A DNA stretch of 64,000 nucleotides from Aldersonia sp036524855 (GTDB taxonomy: Bacteria; Actinomycetota; Actinomycetes; Mycobacteriales; Mycobacteriaceae), in assembly GCA_036524855.1 (NCBI GenBank), contig DATDBL010000019.1, forward strand, positions 4,311-68,310. Reading direction: 5' to 3'. Numbering within the stretch: position 1 is the first letter of the stretch; each line of letters begins with the position of its first letter. The translations under genes and the position numbers were made by a program. Shown here piece after piece: positions 26,322 to 36,552 of the stretch. The notes beneath the pieces were generated by a model. The model saw nothing but the letters and a program-made list of their open reading frames with translations, was not told where the DNA came from and made no database searches.

Positions 26322-27788
26322 TCAGCGTTGCGCGACCGCGGTCGGGTGGATGGGGGCGGGCAGGGCGGTGCGGCCCTCGAGGTAGCGGTCGACGGCGGAC
26401 GCGCACGCGCGACCTTCGGCGATCGCCCACACGATCAGCGACTGACCGCGACCCATGTCGCCGGCGACGAAGACGCCGTCGACGGAGGTCGCCCAGCCGT
26501 CGTCGCGTTTGACGTTGCCGCGCTCGGTGATCTCGACCCCGAGCCCGTCGAGCAGGCCCGGACGCTCGGCGCCGGTGAAGCCCATTGCGAGCAGCACAAG
26601 ATCGGCCTCGAGCGTGAACTCCGAGCCCTCGACCTTCTGGAAGCGGCCGTCCACCAGCTCCACCTCGTGCGCCACGAGCCCGGTCACCCTGCCGTCCACA
26701 CCGACGAAGCGCTCCGTGTTCACCGAGTAGACGCGCTCACCGCCTTCCTCGTGCGCAGACGACACCCGGTAAATCATCGGGTAGGTCGGCCACGGGTTGG
26801 CATCCGAGCGCAGCTCCGGCGGGCGGGGCATGATCTCGAACTGGTGCACACTCTCCGCGTCCTGGCGGTGCGAGGTGCCCAGGCAGTCCGCGCCGGTGTC
26901 GCCGCCGCCGATGATGACGACCTTCTTGCCCTGCGCGGTGATCGGCGGCTGGCCGTCCGCGTCGAGGACGTCGTCTCCGTGCTGGACCCGGTTCGACCAC
27001 GGCAGGAACTCCATCGCCTGATGGATGCCGTCGAGCTCACGCCCCGGGATCGGAAGGTCACGCGCGACGGTCGCACCGCCGGCGAGCACGATCGCGTCGT
27101 AGTCGCGACGCAGCACGGCCGCGGTGATGTCCTTACCGACGTTGACGCCGGTCCGGAAGACCGTGCCCTCGGCCTCCATCTGGGCGAGGCGGCGGTCGAT
27201 GTGCCGCTTCTCCATCTTGAACTCGGGGATGCCGTAGCGCAGCAGGCCGCCGATGCGGTCGTCACGCTCGAACACCGTGACAGTGTGGCCGGCGCGCGTG
27301 AGCTGTTGCGCCGCAGCGAGTCCCGACGGACCCGAGCCGACAACCGCGACCTTCTTACCGGAGAGCCCGGTGGGATACACGGGAGTGACCCAGCCGTGCT
27401 CGAAGGCGTGGTCGATGATCTCGACCTCGACCTGCTTGATCGTGACCGGGTCCTGATTGATGCCGAGCACGCAGGACGCCTCGCACGGAGCCGGGCACAG
27501 CCGCCCGGTGAACTCCGGGAAGTTGTTGGTCGCGTGCAGTCGCTCGATCGCCTCGCGCCACCGGCCCATGTAGACCAGGTCGTTCCACTCGGGGATCAGG
27601 TTCCCGAGCGGGCAGCCGTTGTGGCAGAACGGAATCCCGCAGTCCATGCACCGGCTGGCCTGGTCGCGCAGGGTCGGGTCGTCGAAATCCTCGTAGACCT
27701 CTTTCCAGTCGAGCAGGCGCAACGACACGGGGCGACGCTTCGGCACTTGCCGGGCGGTGTGCTTCATAAATCCGCTGGGGTCACCCAC
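26322..27788 (-). CDS. gltD: Glutamate synthase (NADPH) small subunit
   Basis: This 488-residue flavoprotein passes electrons from NADPH to the large subunit. N-terminal cysteine clusters bind 4Fe-4S centres (CMDCGIPFCHNGCPLGN near residue 39, CPAPCEASC near 97). The FAD motif VAVVGSGPSGLAAAQ begins near 147 and the NADPH motif KVVIIGGGDTGADC near 287. Length is normal. It starts inside the end of gltB (8-bp overlap), so the subunits are translationally coupled. Confidence 0.96.
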   Translation of the reverse strand: MGDPSGFMKHTARQVPKRRPVSLRLLDWKEVYEDFDDPTLRDQASRCMDCGIPFCHNGCPLGNLIPEWNDLVYMGRWREAIERLHATNNFPEFTGRLCPAPCEASCVLGINQDPVTIKQVEVEIIDHAFEHGWVTPVYPTGLSGKKVAVVGSGPSGLAAAQQLTRAGHTVTVFERDDRIGGLLRYGIPEFKMEKRHIDRRLAQMEAEGTVFRTGVNVGKDITAAVLRRDYDAIVLAGGATVARDLPIPGRELDGIHQAMEFLPWSNRVQHGDDVLDADGQPPITAQGKKVVIIGGGDTGADCLGTSHRQDAESVHQFEIMPRPPELRSDANPWPTYPMIYRVSSAHEEGGERVYSVNTERFVGVDGRVTGLVAHEVELVDGRFQKVEGSEFTLEADLVLLAMGFTGAERPGLLDGLGVEITERGNVKRDDGWATSVDGVFVAGDMGRGQSLIVWAIAEGRACASAVDRYLEGRTALPAPIHPTAVAQR

Positions 27789-30700
27789 GCGCTGCCTCCA
27801 TAATCGCCTCGTCCACGTCCACCCCGTTGCGCTGCGCCTCGGAGATCGCGAGCAGGACCTTCTTGTAGTCGCGCGGCATCACCTTGACGAAGTGATTCAC
27901 CTGCTGCGACCAGTCGCTCGAAATGCGTTCGGCAACAGGGGAACCGGTCTCGTCACGATGGCGCGCGATGATATCGCGCAGCCAGGTGAAGTCGTCGCCG
28001 GAGAGTTCCTCGAGGTCGACGAGTTCGGAGTTCAGGTTCGCCTCGAAGGTGCCGTCCGGGTTGTAGACGTATGCCACGCCACCGGACATGCCCGCGCCGA
28101 AGTTGCGCCCGGTCTCGCCGAGGATCACGACCTTGCCGCCGGTCATGTACTCGCAGCCGTGGTCACCCACGCCCTCGACGACCGCGGTGGCGCCCGAGTT
28201 GCGCACGCAGAACCGTTCCCCGACCACGCCGCGGATCAGCGTCTCGCCGCTGGTGGCACCGAACAGGATCACGTTGCCGGCGATGATGTTCTCCTCGGCG
28301 ACGAACTCCGCCGGGGCGTCCAGCGCGGGCCGGACCACCAGGTGCCCGCCCGAAAGACCCTTGCCGACATAGTCGTTCGCGTCACCGAACACTCGCAGCG
28401 TGATACCCGCCGGGACGAACGCACCGAAGCTGTTCCCGGCGGAGCCGGTCAGCGTGATGTCGATGGTGTCGTCGGGCAGGCCGGCGCCGCCGTACAGCTT
28501 GGTGACCTCGTGGCCGAGCATGGTGCCGACGGTGCGGTTCACATTGGTGATCTTGGTTTCGATCTTCACCGGCCGACCACGCTCGAGCGCCGGCTTCGAC
28601 TCGGCGATCAGGGTCTGATCCAGCGCCTTGTCCAGACCGTGATCCTGCGTCTTGGTGCAGTAGAGATCCTGCTTCATGAAGGGTGTCTCGAGGCTGGCGA
28701 GGATCGGTGAGAGGTCCAGCTTGCTCGCCTTCCACACCTCGCGCGCCTGGGTCGTGTCGAGCATTTCGACCCGTCCGATCGCCTCGTTCAACGTGCGGAA
28801 ACCCAACTGTGCCAGCAGTTCCCGCACTTCCTCCGCGATGAACAGGAAGAAGTTCTCGACGAACTCCGGCTTGCCGGTGAACCGCTCGCGCAGCACCGGG
28901 TTCTGCGTCGCCACGCCGACCGGACAGGTGTCGAGATGACACACCCGCATCATGATGCAGCCCGAGACCACCAGCGGCGCGGTGGCGAAGCCGAACTCCT
29001 CGCCGCCGAGCAGGGCGGCGATCATGACGTCGCGGCCGGTCTTGAGCTGACCATCCACCTGAACGACGATCCGGTCGCGAAGGCCGTTGAGCAGCAGCGT
29101 CTGCTGGGTCTCGGCGAGGCCGAGTTCCCAGGGACCGCCCGCGTGCTTCATCGACGTCAGCGGGGTCGCGCCGGTGCCGCCGTCGTGCCCGGAGATGAGC
29201 ACGACGTCCGAGTGCGCCTTGGACACGCCCGCGGCGACCGTGCCGACACCGGGTTCGGAGACAAGTTTCACGTGAATCCGAGCACCCGGGTTGGCGTTCT
29301 TCAGGTCGTGGATCAGCTGCGCGAGGTCCTCGATCGAGTAGATGTCGTGGTGCGGCGGCGGCGAGATCAGCCCGACGCCGGGCGTGGAGTGGCGCACCTC
29401 CGCGACCCACGGGTACACCTTGTGCGCCGGAAGCTGGCCGCCCTCACCGGGCTTCGCGCCCTGCGCCATCTTGATCTGGATGTCGGTGCAATTGGTGAGA
29501 TAGTGCGCGGTGACGCCGAAGCGCCCCGACGCGACCTGCTTGATCGCGCTGCGCCGCCAGTCGCCGTTCTCGTCGGCCTCGAACCGGGCCGGGCTCTCGC
29601 CGCCCTCACCACAGTTCGAGCGCCCGCCGAGACGGTTCATCGCGATGGCGAGCGTCTCGTGGGCCTCGGCGCTGATCGACCCGTAGCTCATCGCGCCCGT
29701 GGAGAACCGCCTGACGATCTCGGTCGCCGGCTCCACCTCGTCGATCGAGATCGGTTCGCGCTCTTCGGTCTTGAATCGGAACAGGCCACGCAGCGACGCC
29801 AGCCGCTCGGACTGGTCGTCGACCAGCTTGGTGTACTCCTTGAAGATCGAATACCGACCCGAGCGCGTCGCATGCTGCAGCTTGAACACGGTATCCGGGT
29901 TGAACAGGTGGTATTCGCCCTCGCGGCGCCACTGATATTCGCCGCCGATCTCGAGTTCGCGGTGCGACCGCTCCTTCGGGTTGGCCAGGTACGCGGTGGC
30001 GTGCCGGGTGGCGACGTCGGCGGCGATCTCGTCGAGACCGATGCCGCCGAGGTGGCTGCGCAGGCCGGTGAAGTACTCGTCGACCAGTTCCTGCGACAGG
30101 CCGATCACCTGGAACAACTGCGCACCGGTGTAGGAGGCGAGGGTGGAGATGCCCATCTTGGACATCACCTTCAGCACGCCCTTTCCTGCCGCCTTGATGT
30201 AGTTGGCGACCGCCTTGTCGAACTCGATGCCGGTGAGCGAGCCGCGCTCGAGCATGTCCTCGATCGACTCGAAGGCCATATACGGGTTGATCGCGGCGGC
30301 GCCGAATCCGACGAGCATCGCCATGTGGTGCACCTCGCGGGCGTCGCCGGCCTCCACGATCAGCCCGACCATGGTGCGGGTGCGTTCCCGCACGAGGTGG
30401 TGGTGCACGGCGGCGGTGAGCAGCAGCGACGGGATCGGCGCCAGTTTCTCGTTCGACTCGCGGTCCGACAGCACGATGATCCGCGCGCCACCCGAGATCG
30501 CGGCGCTGACCTGGGCCTGGATCGCGTCGAGCGACCGGCGCAGCCCGGCGCCGCCCTCGGCGACCGGGTACAGGCCGCGCACGACCACCGACCGCAATTC
30601 CTGCTGGTCGTTCTCGTCGTTGATATGAACGAGCTTGGCGAGTTCGTCGTTGGTCAGGATCGGCTGGCAGAGCACGATCTGCTTGCACGAATCCGGACCA

Positions 30701-32391
30701 GGGCTGAGCAGGTCGCCCTCCGGGCCCACCCCGCTACCGAGGGCAGTCACGACCTCCTCGCGGATCGCGTCCAGCGGCGGGTTCGTGACCTGCGCGAACA
30801 GCTGCGAGAAGTAGTCGAACAACAGCCGCGGCCGCGCCGACAGCACCGCGATCGGGGTATCTGTGCCCATCGAGCCGATCGCTTCGACGCCGGTCTTGGC
30901 CATCGGCGAGACGAGGATGCTCAGCTCCTCGTTGGTGTAGCCGAAGATCTGCTGCCGGATCAGCACCCGGTCGTGCGGCATGTGGACGTGCGGGCGGTCG
31001 GGCAGGTCGGCGAGCGCGGTCTGGCCGGCGTCGAGCCACTGCTGATACGGGTGCTCGGCCGCGAGCGTGTCCTTGATCTCCTCGTCGGCGACTATGCGGC
31101 CCTGCGCGGTGTCGACCAGGAACATGCGGCCCGGCTGCAGGCGCACCTTCTTGATCACCTTCGACGGCTCGATGTCGAGCACGCCGACCTCGGACGCCAT
31201 CACGACGAGGCCGTCGTCGGTGACCCAGATCCGGCTCGGCCGCAGGCCGTTGCGATCGAGGACGGCGCCGACGACGGTGCCGTCGGTGAACGTGACCGAC
31301 GCCGGTCCGTCCCACGGCTCCATCAGCGCGGCGTGGTACTCGTAGAACGCCCGGTGAGCGGGCTTCATGCTCTCGTGGCGCTCCCACGCCTCGGGGATCA
31401 TCATCAGCACGGCGTGCGGCAGACTGCGGCCGCCGAGGTGCAGTAGTTCGAGCACCTCGTCGAACCGGGCGGTGTCGCTGGCGCCGGGCGTGCAGACCGG
31501 GAAGATCTTCTCCAGCGCCTGCGCACCGCCGAACACCTCGGAGGTGATCAGCGACTCGCGGGCCCGCATCCAGTTCTCGTTGCCGGTGACGGTGTTGATC
31601 TCACCGTTGTGCGCGATCCGGCGGAACGGGTGCGCGAGCGGCCAGGATGGGAACGTGTTCGTCGAGAACCGGGAATGCACCAGGCCGAGTGCGCTCTCCA
31701 CCCGATCATCCTGCAGGTCGAGGTAGAACGCCTTGAGCTGCGGCGTGGTGAGCATGCCCTTGTAGACGATGGTCCGACTGGAGAGGCTCGGGAAGTACAC
31801 GTGCTCGGGCACCGGCTCGCCCCGGGTGATCCGGGTGGTGATCTCGTGCTCGATGCGCTTGCGGATGACGTAGGCCCGGCGCTCGAGGTCGATCCCGGTG
31901 AGCTTGGTGCGCGACCCCGACTTGGGACCGATGAAGATCTGCCGCAGCGTCGGCATCGCGTCCCGGGCCAGCGCACCCAGCGACGAATCCTCCGTCGCCA
32001 CGGCGCGCCAGCCGAGCACCTCGAGGCCTTCCTCCTCGACGATCTGCTCGACGCCGATGGCGGCCTTGCGCGCCTCGGCGCGGGCCTGCGGCAGGAAGGC
32101 GATACCGGTGATGTATTCGCCCTCGGGCGGCAGGTCGAAGTCGAGGACGGCGCGGTAGAACTTGTCCGGGACCTGGATCAGGATGCCCGCACCGTCACCG
32201 GTGTTGGGCTCCGCGCCGGCCGCGCCTCGATGCTCGAGGTTCAGCAGCGCGGTGATCGCCTTGTCGACGATGTCGCGGCTGCGACGGCCGTGCATGTCGA
32301 CGACGAACGCGACGCCACAGGAGTCGTGCTCGTTGGCCGGGTCGTAGAGGCCGATCGGCCCGGGGGACCTGTGGCCTGGGAGTTGGCTCAT
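27781..32391 (-). CDS. gltB: Glutamate synthase (NADPH) large subunit
   Basis: This 1536-residue enzyme makes two glutamates from glutamine and 2-oxoglutarate. From the ATG at 32391 the sequence reaches Cys25 in HDSCGVAFV, which becomes the N-terminal nucleophile of the class II glutaminase domain after propeptide removal. The central FMN barrel contains KMAQGAKPGEGGQLP and GHDGGTGATPL. The 3Fe-4S motif CHLDTCPVGVATQNP and the C-terminal beta-helix with repeated Gly-rich turns follow. Everything expected is present. It forms an operon with gltD. Confidence 0.97.
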   Translation of the reverse strand: MSQLPGHRSPGPIGLYDPANEHDSCGVAFVVDMHGRRSRDIVDKAITALLNLEHRGAAGAEPNTGDGAGILIQVPDKFYRAVLDFDLPPEGEYITGIAFLPQARAEARKAAIGVEQIVEEEGLEVLGWRAVATEDSSLGALARDAMPTLRQIFIGPKSGSRTKLTGIDLERRAYVIRKRIEHEITTRITRGEPVPEHVYFPSLSSRTIVYKGMLTTPQLKAFYLDLQDDRVESALGLVHSRFSTNTFPSWPLAHPFRRIAHNGEINTVTGNENWMRARESLITSEVFGGAQALEKIFPVCTPGASDTARFDEVLELLHLGGRSLPHAVLMMIPEAWERHESMKPAHRAFYEYHAALMEPWDGPASVTFTDGTVVGAVLDRNGLRPSRIWVTDDGLVVMASEVGVLDIEPSKVIKKVRLQPGRMFLVDTAQGRIVADEEIKDTLAAEHPYQQWLDAGQTALADLPDRPHVHMPHDRVLIRQQIFGYTNEELSILVSPMAKTGVEAIGSMGTDTPIAVLSARPRLLFDYFSQLFAQVTNPPLDAIREEVVTALGSGVGPEGDLLSPGPDSCKQIVLCQPILTNDELAKLVHINDENDQQELRSVVVRGLYPVAEGGAGLRRSLDAIQAQVSAAISGGARIIVLSDRESNEKLAPIPSLLLTAAVHHHLVRERTRTMVGLIVEAGDAREVHHMAMLVGFGAAAINPYMAFESIEDMLERGSLTGIEFDKAVANYIKAAGKGVLKVMSKMGISTLASYTGAQLFQVIGLSQELVDEYFTGLRSHLGGIGLDEIAADVATRHATAYLANPKERSHRELEIGGEYQWRREGEYHLFNPDTVFKLQHATRSGRYSIFKEYTKLVDDQSERLASLRGLFRFKTEEREPISIDEVEPATEIVRRFSTGAMSYGSISAEAHETLAIAMNRLGGRSNCGEGGESPARFEADENGDWRRSAIKQVASGRFGVTAHYLTNCTDIQIKMAQGAKPGEGGQLPAHKVYPWVAEVRHSTPGVGLISPPPHHDIYSIEDLAQLIHDLKNANPGARIHVKLVSEPGVGTVAAGVSKAHSDVVLISGHDGGTGATPLTSMKHAGGPWELGLAETQQTLLLNGLRDRIVVQVDGQLKTGRDVMIAALLGGEEFGFATAPLVVSGCIMMRVCHLDTCPVGVATQNPVLRERFTGKPEFVENFFLFIAEEVRELLAQLGFRTLNEAIGRVEMLDTTQAREVWKASKLDLSPILASLETPFMKQDLYCTKTQDHGLDKALDQTLIAESKPALERGRPVKIETKITNVNRTVGTMLGHEVTKLYGGAGLPDDTIDITLTGSAGNSFGAFVPAGITLRVFGDANDYVGKGLSGGHLVVRPALDAPAEFVAEENIIAGNVILFGATSGETLIRGVVGERFCVRNSGATAVVEGVGDHGCEYMTGGKVVILGETGRNFGAGMSGGVAYVYNPDGTFEANLNSELVDLEELSGDDFTWLRDIIARHRDETGSPVAERISSDWSQQVNHFVKVMPRDYKKVLLAISEAQRNGVDVDEAIMEAARG

Positions 32392-32708
32392 ACCTAACCT
32401 TCGTATGCCTCGACAACCAGCTTCGTCGATGGTCGTCCCGGTGCATTCAATCTGCAGTTGTCCGCCCGAGGGGGTACCAAGGGCCGACCCCGCGGCGCGT
32501 GCTACGGCGGCGCGGGGAGGTGTGAGTCGCAACGATAAGTCAGAACCCGCGTCCAGCACCAAATAAGGACGCCCTAATTCACGCGTTCACCTGGGATTTC
32601 TCGGCTCCGTTGCCGGCTGTGTCCCCAATGGGTTCAGTGTAGAGCAGCCTGGCAAGTCGACTTGACTGATCGGTAACCTCTCGGCTCGCTCGGCCATAGG
32701 CTCGCCTT
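32392..32708. other. 317-bp divergent promoter region of gltB
   Basis: This gap lies between gltB and the divergent membrane protein gene. It must hold both promoters. It contains AT-rich stretches such as CCAAATAAGGACGCCCTAAT near 32560, a plausible regulator site for nitrogen control, but I cannot match a known GlnR or AmtR consensus with confidence. Confidence 0.4.
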
Positions 32709-33443
32709 GTGCTCGACTGGTACCGCGTCGCCATCCTCGACACCGGGCGCTCGGCCGCCGTGTGGGCGCTGCTCGGCTTCGTCGTCACCTTCGGGGTGAC
32801 CCGCTGGATCACCGTGACCATTCGCGCGCGCAAGGCCAAACAGGCGACCTCGAGCGGACCGATCAAGGACATCCACATCGGCGGCGTGCACGTGCACCAC
32901 CAGGTGTGGGGGATCCTGATGGTGCTCGTGACCGGCCTGCTGCAGTTCCGCTTCTCCCCCGCCTCGCCGTGGGTGGAGGTGCTCGCGACGCTGTTCGGCG
33001 TCGGGGCGGCGTTGGCGCTCGACGAGTTCGCGCTGTGGCTGCACCTCGAGGACGTGTACTGGTCGGAGGAGGGTCGCAAGTCGATCGATGCCGTGCTGGT
33101 CGCCGTCGTCGTCGGTCTGGCCCTGCTGGTGGCGACGTCGCCGGTCGGTCTCGACGAGCAGGACAGCGCGTCGGGGGTCGTCGGCGTCGCCGTGACGATC
33201 CTGATCCACATCTCGTTCGTAGTCGTGTGTCTGCTCAAGGGGAAGCTGGTGACGGGGCTGGTCGGGCTGCCGATGCCGATCTTCGCGTTCGTCGGCGCGT
33301 GCCGGATCGCCCAACCCGATTCGTTCTGGGCCCGGCGCTTCTATCGCGACAAACCAAGGAAACTGGCGAAGTCACAGCATCGTTATCACCGTCTGGTCAC
33401 GCGCCGGGAACGGTTGCGCGACACCTTCGGTGGCCGGGTGTGA
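32709..33443 (+). CDS. Multi-pass membrane protein of unknown function
   Basis: The 244-residue protein, from a GTG start, has about five hydrophobic segments (around 15-35, 75-90, 95-110, 130-145, 160-200). Between the first two lies a histidine-rich loop, DIHIGGVHVHHQVWG. A conserved DEFALWLHLEDVYW follows in the middle, and the C-terminus is strongly basic. The clustered His and the acidic motif could bind metal or substrate at the membrane. I do not recognise a characterised family, though similar integral membrane proteins are common in actinobacteria. Confidence 0.7.
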   Translation: MLDWYRVAILDTGRSAAVWALLGFVVTFGVTRWITVTIRARKAKQATSSGPIKDIHIGGVHVHHQVWGILMVLVTGLLQFRFSPASPWVEVLATLFGVGAALALDEFALWLHLEDVYWSEEGRKSIDAVLVAVVVGLALLVATSPVGLDEQDSASGVVGVAVTILIHISFVVVCLLKGKLVTGLVGLPMPIFAFVGACRIAQPDSFWARRFYRDKPRKLAKSQHRYHRLVTRRERLRDTFGGRV

Positions 33444-33539
33444 CGATCTTGTGAACCCCGTCACTCGGGCCGGTCTGCGGGGGGTCGGGCGGGCGTTCAG
33501 GTGTCACTCTGGCTGAAAGACCCGTGAGTGGGAGGCGAG

Positions 33540-34985
33540 ATGCTCGGTCGAGGATTGGTCTGGCTCGGGGGCGGCCAGTGGTCGGCGGCACACACCGCGC
33601 CGGCGCGCGCGGAACGGTCGGCGTACGCGGTCGCGGGCGGGGTGGTCGCGCTGGTCGCGCTGCTCGCCTGGTTGGTCGTGACGCTGGCGCTGGTCGAGGC
33701 GACGTCGTGGCCGGCGGTGGTTGCCGGGGCGGTCGGGGTGCTGCTCGGCGCTCTCGTCGCGGCGGTGCTGCGGGCCGTGGCAGCCAGCCCAGCCGCGCGA
33801 ACCAGCGGGTGGTGGGGACGGATCGCGGCCGCGTGCGCGCTGGGTCTGCTGGTCGGGGAGATCGCGACAACGGTGCTGCTCTCGGGTGCGGTCGACCGAA
33901 AGCTCGCCGAGGAGGCCGCGCTTGCCTCGCCGCCGGCCGTCGTGGCGGCGGAGTCGCAGCTGGCGCAGGCGCAGGCGGCGCGCACGGGCCTGGACACGGC
34001 GGTCGACGACGCCCTTGCGCACCGCGACAACGCACTGGTCGTGGCGCGTTGCGAGTACAACCCGACGCCCGAGTGCCCGACCACGTCCATCACCGGGGTA
34101 CCGGGAGCCGGACCGGAGACGACGAGTTCGAACGAACTGCTCGACGACGCGCAATCCGAACTCCTCGCCGCGTTCGACGACCGTCGCGCCGGGATTCCGT
34201 CCGCCGACGCCGCGCTCGCCGCCGCGACGGCCGACCTGTCCGCCGCGCGTGCGCAGGCAGCGGCGAACGTCGATACCGGGCTCGGGTCGCGGTGGGTTGC
34301 GATGAACTCGTACACGCTGTCGAACCCCTCGGCAGGCGCGTTGCGAGTGCTGACCGACGCCGTGTTCGTGTTCCTCGCGCTGCTGCCGTTGCTGCTGCGG
34401 CGCTGGCGCGGCGAGACGGCCCTGGACCGCCAGATCGCCGTGGACACCGCGCTCGACCGGGCACGGACCGACGCGGAGATACGGCAGATCGCGCCCAGGC
34501 GCGCCGGCGGGATCGACGGCAGCGTCGTGGAAGGAAGCGTAGTACAGGAGGAGCCCATGGAACCGTCGAACGAACTCGCGCCCAGCCCCCGACCCACTGC
34601 CGACCGCACCCCGGCGTTGCCCGGGCCGCTGCCGGCGCTGACGCGCTTCGTCCGGCCGCTGGTGCCGCCGGTTGTGGCGAACGTCGTCGAGGGCGCGGTG
34701 GACACCGCCCGCAACCCGATCCGTGCCGTGCGGCAGATGATCGAGGAGGTGGAGGAGATCACCCTCACCCTCAAGCGCACCACGCGGGTCACCGTGCACA
34801 CTGAGGAGAATCCGGGTCCGGTGCAGGTCGCGGAGCGCGTGGTGATCGACGTGCCTGCCGTCGAGACGCCACCGCTCGAGACGTCACTGCTCGAGCCGCC
34901 GGCGCCCCGGCAGGCCGTCGGCGTCCGACGCGCCGCCGCCCTTCTGACCCGCAGAAGCCCCCGGGAGTTGCCCCCGGGGGCCTGA
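33540..34985 (+). CDS. DUF4407 membrane protein
   Basis: The 481-residue protein opens with GRGLVWLGGG and three membrane helices (about 29-50, 56-75, 92-112). A long extracytoplasmic alanine-rich coiled-coil-like region (about 118-245) contains two cysteines (CEYNPTPEC). A fourth helix follows near 270-290 and then a Pro/Glu-rich tail. This matches DUF4407, a family of unknown function. The ATG at 33540 follows GGGAGGCGAG; a GTG four codons earlier is possible. The short gap from the previous membrane protein gene suggests they could be co-transcribed. Confidence 0.7.
   Translation: MLGRGLVWLGGGQWSAAHTAPARAERSAYAVAGGVVALVALLAWLVVTLALVEATSWPAVVAGAVGVLLGALVAAVLRAVAASPAARTSGWWGRIAAACALGLLVGEIATTVLLSGAVDRKLAEEAALASPPAVVAAESQLAQAQAARTGLDTAVDDALAHRDNALVVARCEYNPTPECPTTSITGVPGAGPETTSSNELLDDAQSELLAAFDDRRAGIPSADAALAAATADLSAARAQAAANVDTGLGSRWVAMNSYTLSNPSAGALRVLTDAVFVFLALLPLLLRRWRGETALDRQIAVDTALDRARTDAEIRQIAPRRAGGIDGSVVEGSVVQEEPMEPSNELAPSPRPTADRTPALPGPLPALTRFVRPLVPPVVANVVEGAVDTARNPIRAVRQMIEEVEEITLTLKRTTRVTVHTEENPGPVQVAERVVIDVPAVETPPLETSLLEPPAPRQAVGVRRAAALLTRRSPRELPPGA
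34957..34981. terminator. Bidirectional GC hairpin between convergent genes
   Basis: GCCCCCGGG (34957-34965) pairs perfectly with CCCGGGGGC (34973-34981) around a 7-base loop. It overlaps the last codons of the DUF4407 gene and lies just past the stop of the convergent exporter, so it can end transcription from both sides. Confidence 0.7.
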
Positions 34986-34988
34986 CGC

Positions 34989-36518
34989 TCAGCGCCGGTG
35001 CAGTCGCGCGGCGTTGACCGCCGCGACCGCGAGCACCATGACGGTGATGGCCGATGCCAGGTGCATGCCGGTCACGAACGACTCCTGCACGGACGTCAGG
35101 AACGATGCCGGATCGGTGAGGTCGGGCGCGACCGAGGCCGCGGCACCGACAGTCTCGCGGGCGCTCGCCGCCTGCTCACCGGTGAGCGCGGTGACATCGA
35201 GGCCGCGCCGGAACACGCCCATCACGACGCTGCCGAGCACCGCGACACCCATCGCCGCGCCCAGTTCGTAGGCGGTCTCCGCGACCGCCGACGCCGCCCC
35301 GGCACGCGCGGTCGGGACCGAGCTGACCACCAGGTCGGAGGTCGTGGTCAGGGCGACGCCGACGCCGGCGCCGATCACGAAGAAGCCGACGACGAATACC
35401 ACCGGGGAGCCGGACGACAGGGCCGTACCCGACGATGGGGTCGCGAGCAGCATCGCCGCGCCGACGGCCGTCGTCGTGACCGACCCGGCGAGGACGTGGC
35501 CCGCCCGCCAGCGGCGCAGCAGCCAGGCCGCGGCCAGCGAGCCGATGACGCTCATCGCGGTGCCGGGCAGCATCAGCAGACCCGCGGTCAGTGGCGACAC
35601 CCCGAGCACGACCTGCAGGTACTGCGCGCCGAAGAACAGCACGCCGGCGAGCGCGAAGATCGAGAGGAAGTCGGTCACGATCGCGGTGCGGAACATCGGC
35701 CGCGCGAACAACTGCAGGTCGATCATCGGGTCGGCGAGGCGTCGCTGCCGGCGGACGAACGCCCAGCCGGCGAACAGGCCTGCCGCACCGACGATCAGGT
35801 ACTCGGCCGAGAACCCGTGCGCCGCGGTCTCCTTCACCGCATAGACGATCGGGATCATGGTCAGGATCGACAGCAGGCTCGACGGCACGTCGAAGCGGCC
35901 CGGCTTCGGGTCGCGCGACTCGGGGATGACCAGCGGGCCGAGCGCGACCAGCGCGAGCATCACCGGGATGTTGACCAGGAACACCGAGCCCCACCAGAAG
36001 TGCTCGAGCAGCCAACCACCGAGCAGTGGGCCGGCCGCGGCACCGCCGCCGGCCATCGCGGACCAGACCGCGATCGCAGTGGTGCGCTGGCGGGCGTCGA
36101 CGAACATCGCGCGGATCAGGCCGAGAGTGGCGGGCATCAGCGTCGCGCCCGCGATGCCCTGCAGCACACGCGCGGCGATCAGCATCGCCGGCGTCACCGC
36201 GAAGGCGGCGAGCACCGACGCGAGTCCGAAGCCGACGGCGCCGATGAGCAGCAGTCGGCGTCGTCCGATCCGGTCGCCGAGGGTGCCCATCGTCACGAGC
36301 AGGCCGGCGAGGACGAACGAATAGACGTCGATGATCCACAGCAGCTGGGTGCCGCTCGGGGCCAGGTCGGCGCTGATGAACGGCAACGCGACGTCGAGGA
36401 CCGTGGCGTCGATCGCGATGAGCAGCACCGCGAACGCGAGCACGACCAAGCCGACCCAGTCCCGGGTGGTCGCGCGGGTTGCGACGGCTCGGACCGGGTT
36501 GTGAGTCTGGACCGTCAT
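34989..36518 (-). CDS. DHA2-family (EmrB/QacA-like) MFS drug exporter
   Basis: The 509-residue protein has about fourteen membrane helices. DHA2 motifs include LDVALPFISADL in the first helix, GTLGDRIGRRRLL at the loop 2-3 motif, and GPLLGGWLLEHFWWGSVFLVN, which carries motif C-like glycines and the conserved Trp. These proton antiporters expel cationic or lipophilic drugs. The ATG at 36518 follows GAGGTG. It is divergent from a TetR gene with two operator-like dyads in the gap, a typical repressor-exporter pair. Confidence 0.9.
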   Translation of the reverse strand: MTVQTHNPVRAVATRATTRDWVGLVVLAFAVLLIAIDATVLDVALPFISADLAPSGTQLLWIIDVYSFVLAGLLVTMGTLGDRIGRRRLLLIGAVGFGLASVLAAFAVTPAMLIAARVLQGIAGATLMPATLGLIRAMFVDARQRTTAIAVWSAMAGGGAAAGPLLGGWLLEHFWWGSVFLVNIPVMLALVALGPLVIPESRDPKPGRFDVPSSLLSILTMIPIVYAVKETAAHGFSAEYLIVGAAGLFAGWAFVRRQRRLADPMIDLQLFARPMFRTAIVTDFLSIFALAGVLFFGAQYLQVVLGVSPLTAGLLMLPGTAMSVIGSLAAAWLLRRWRAGHVLAGSVTTTAVGAAMLLATPSSGTALSSGSPVVFVVGFFVIGAGVGVALTTTSDLVVSSVPTARAGAASAVAETAYELGAAMGVAVLGSVVMGVFRRGLDVTALTGEQAASARETVGAAASVAPDLTDPASFLTSVQESFVTGMHLASAITVMVLAVAAVNAARLHRR

Positions 36519-36552
36519 GGTTTCACCTCTTCGTAAGTATGTGGCTGGCTGA

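Noticed and set aside
33519..33532. A third full copy of the terminator hairpin
   Set aside because: Only the left half motif is present; no matching right arm lies nearby.
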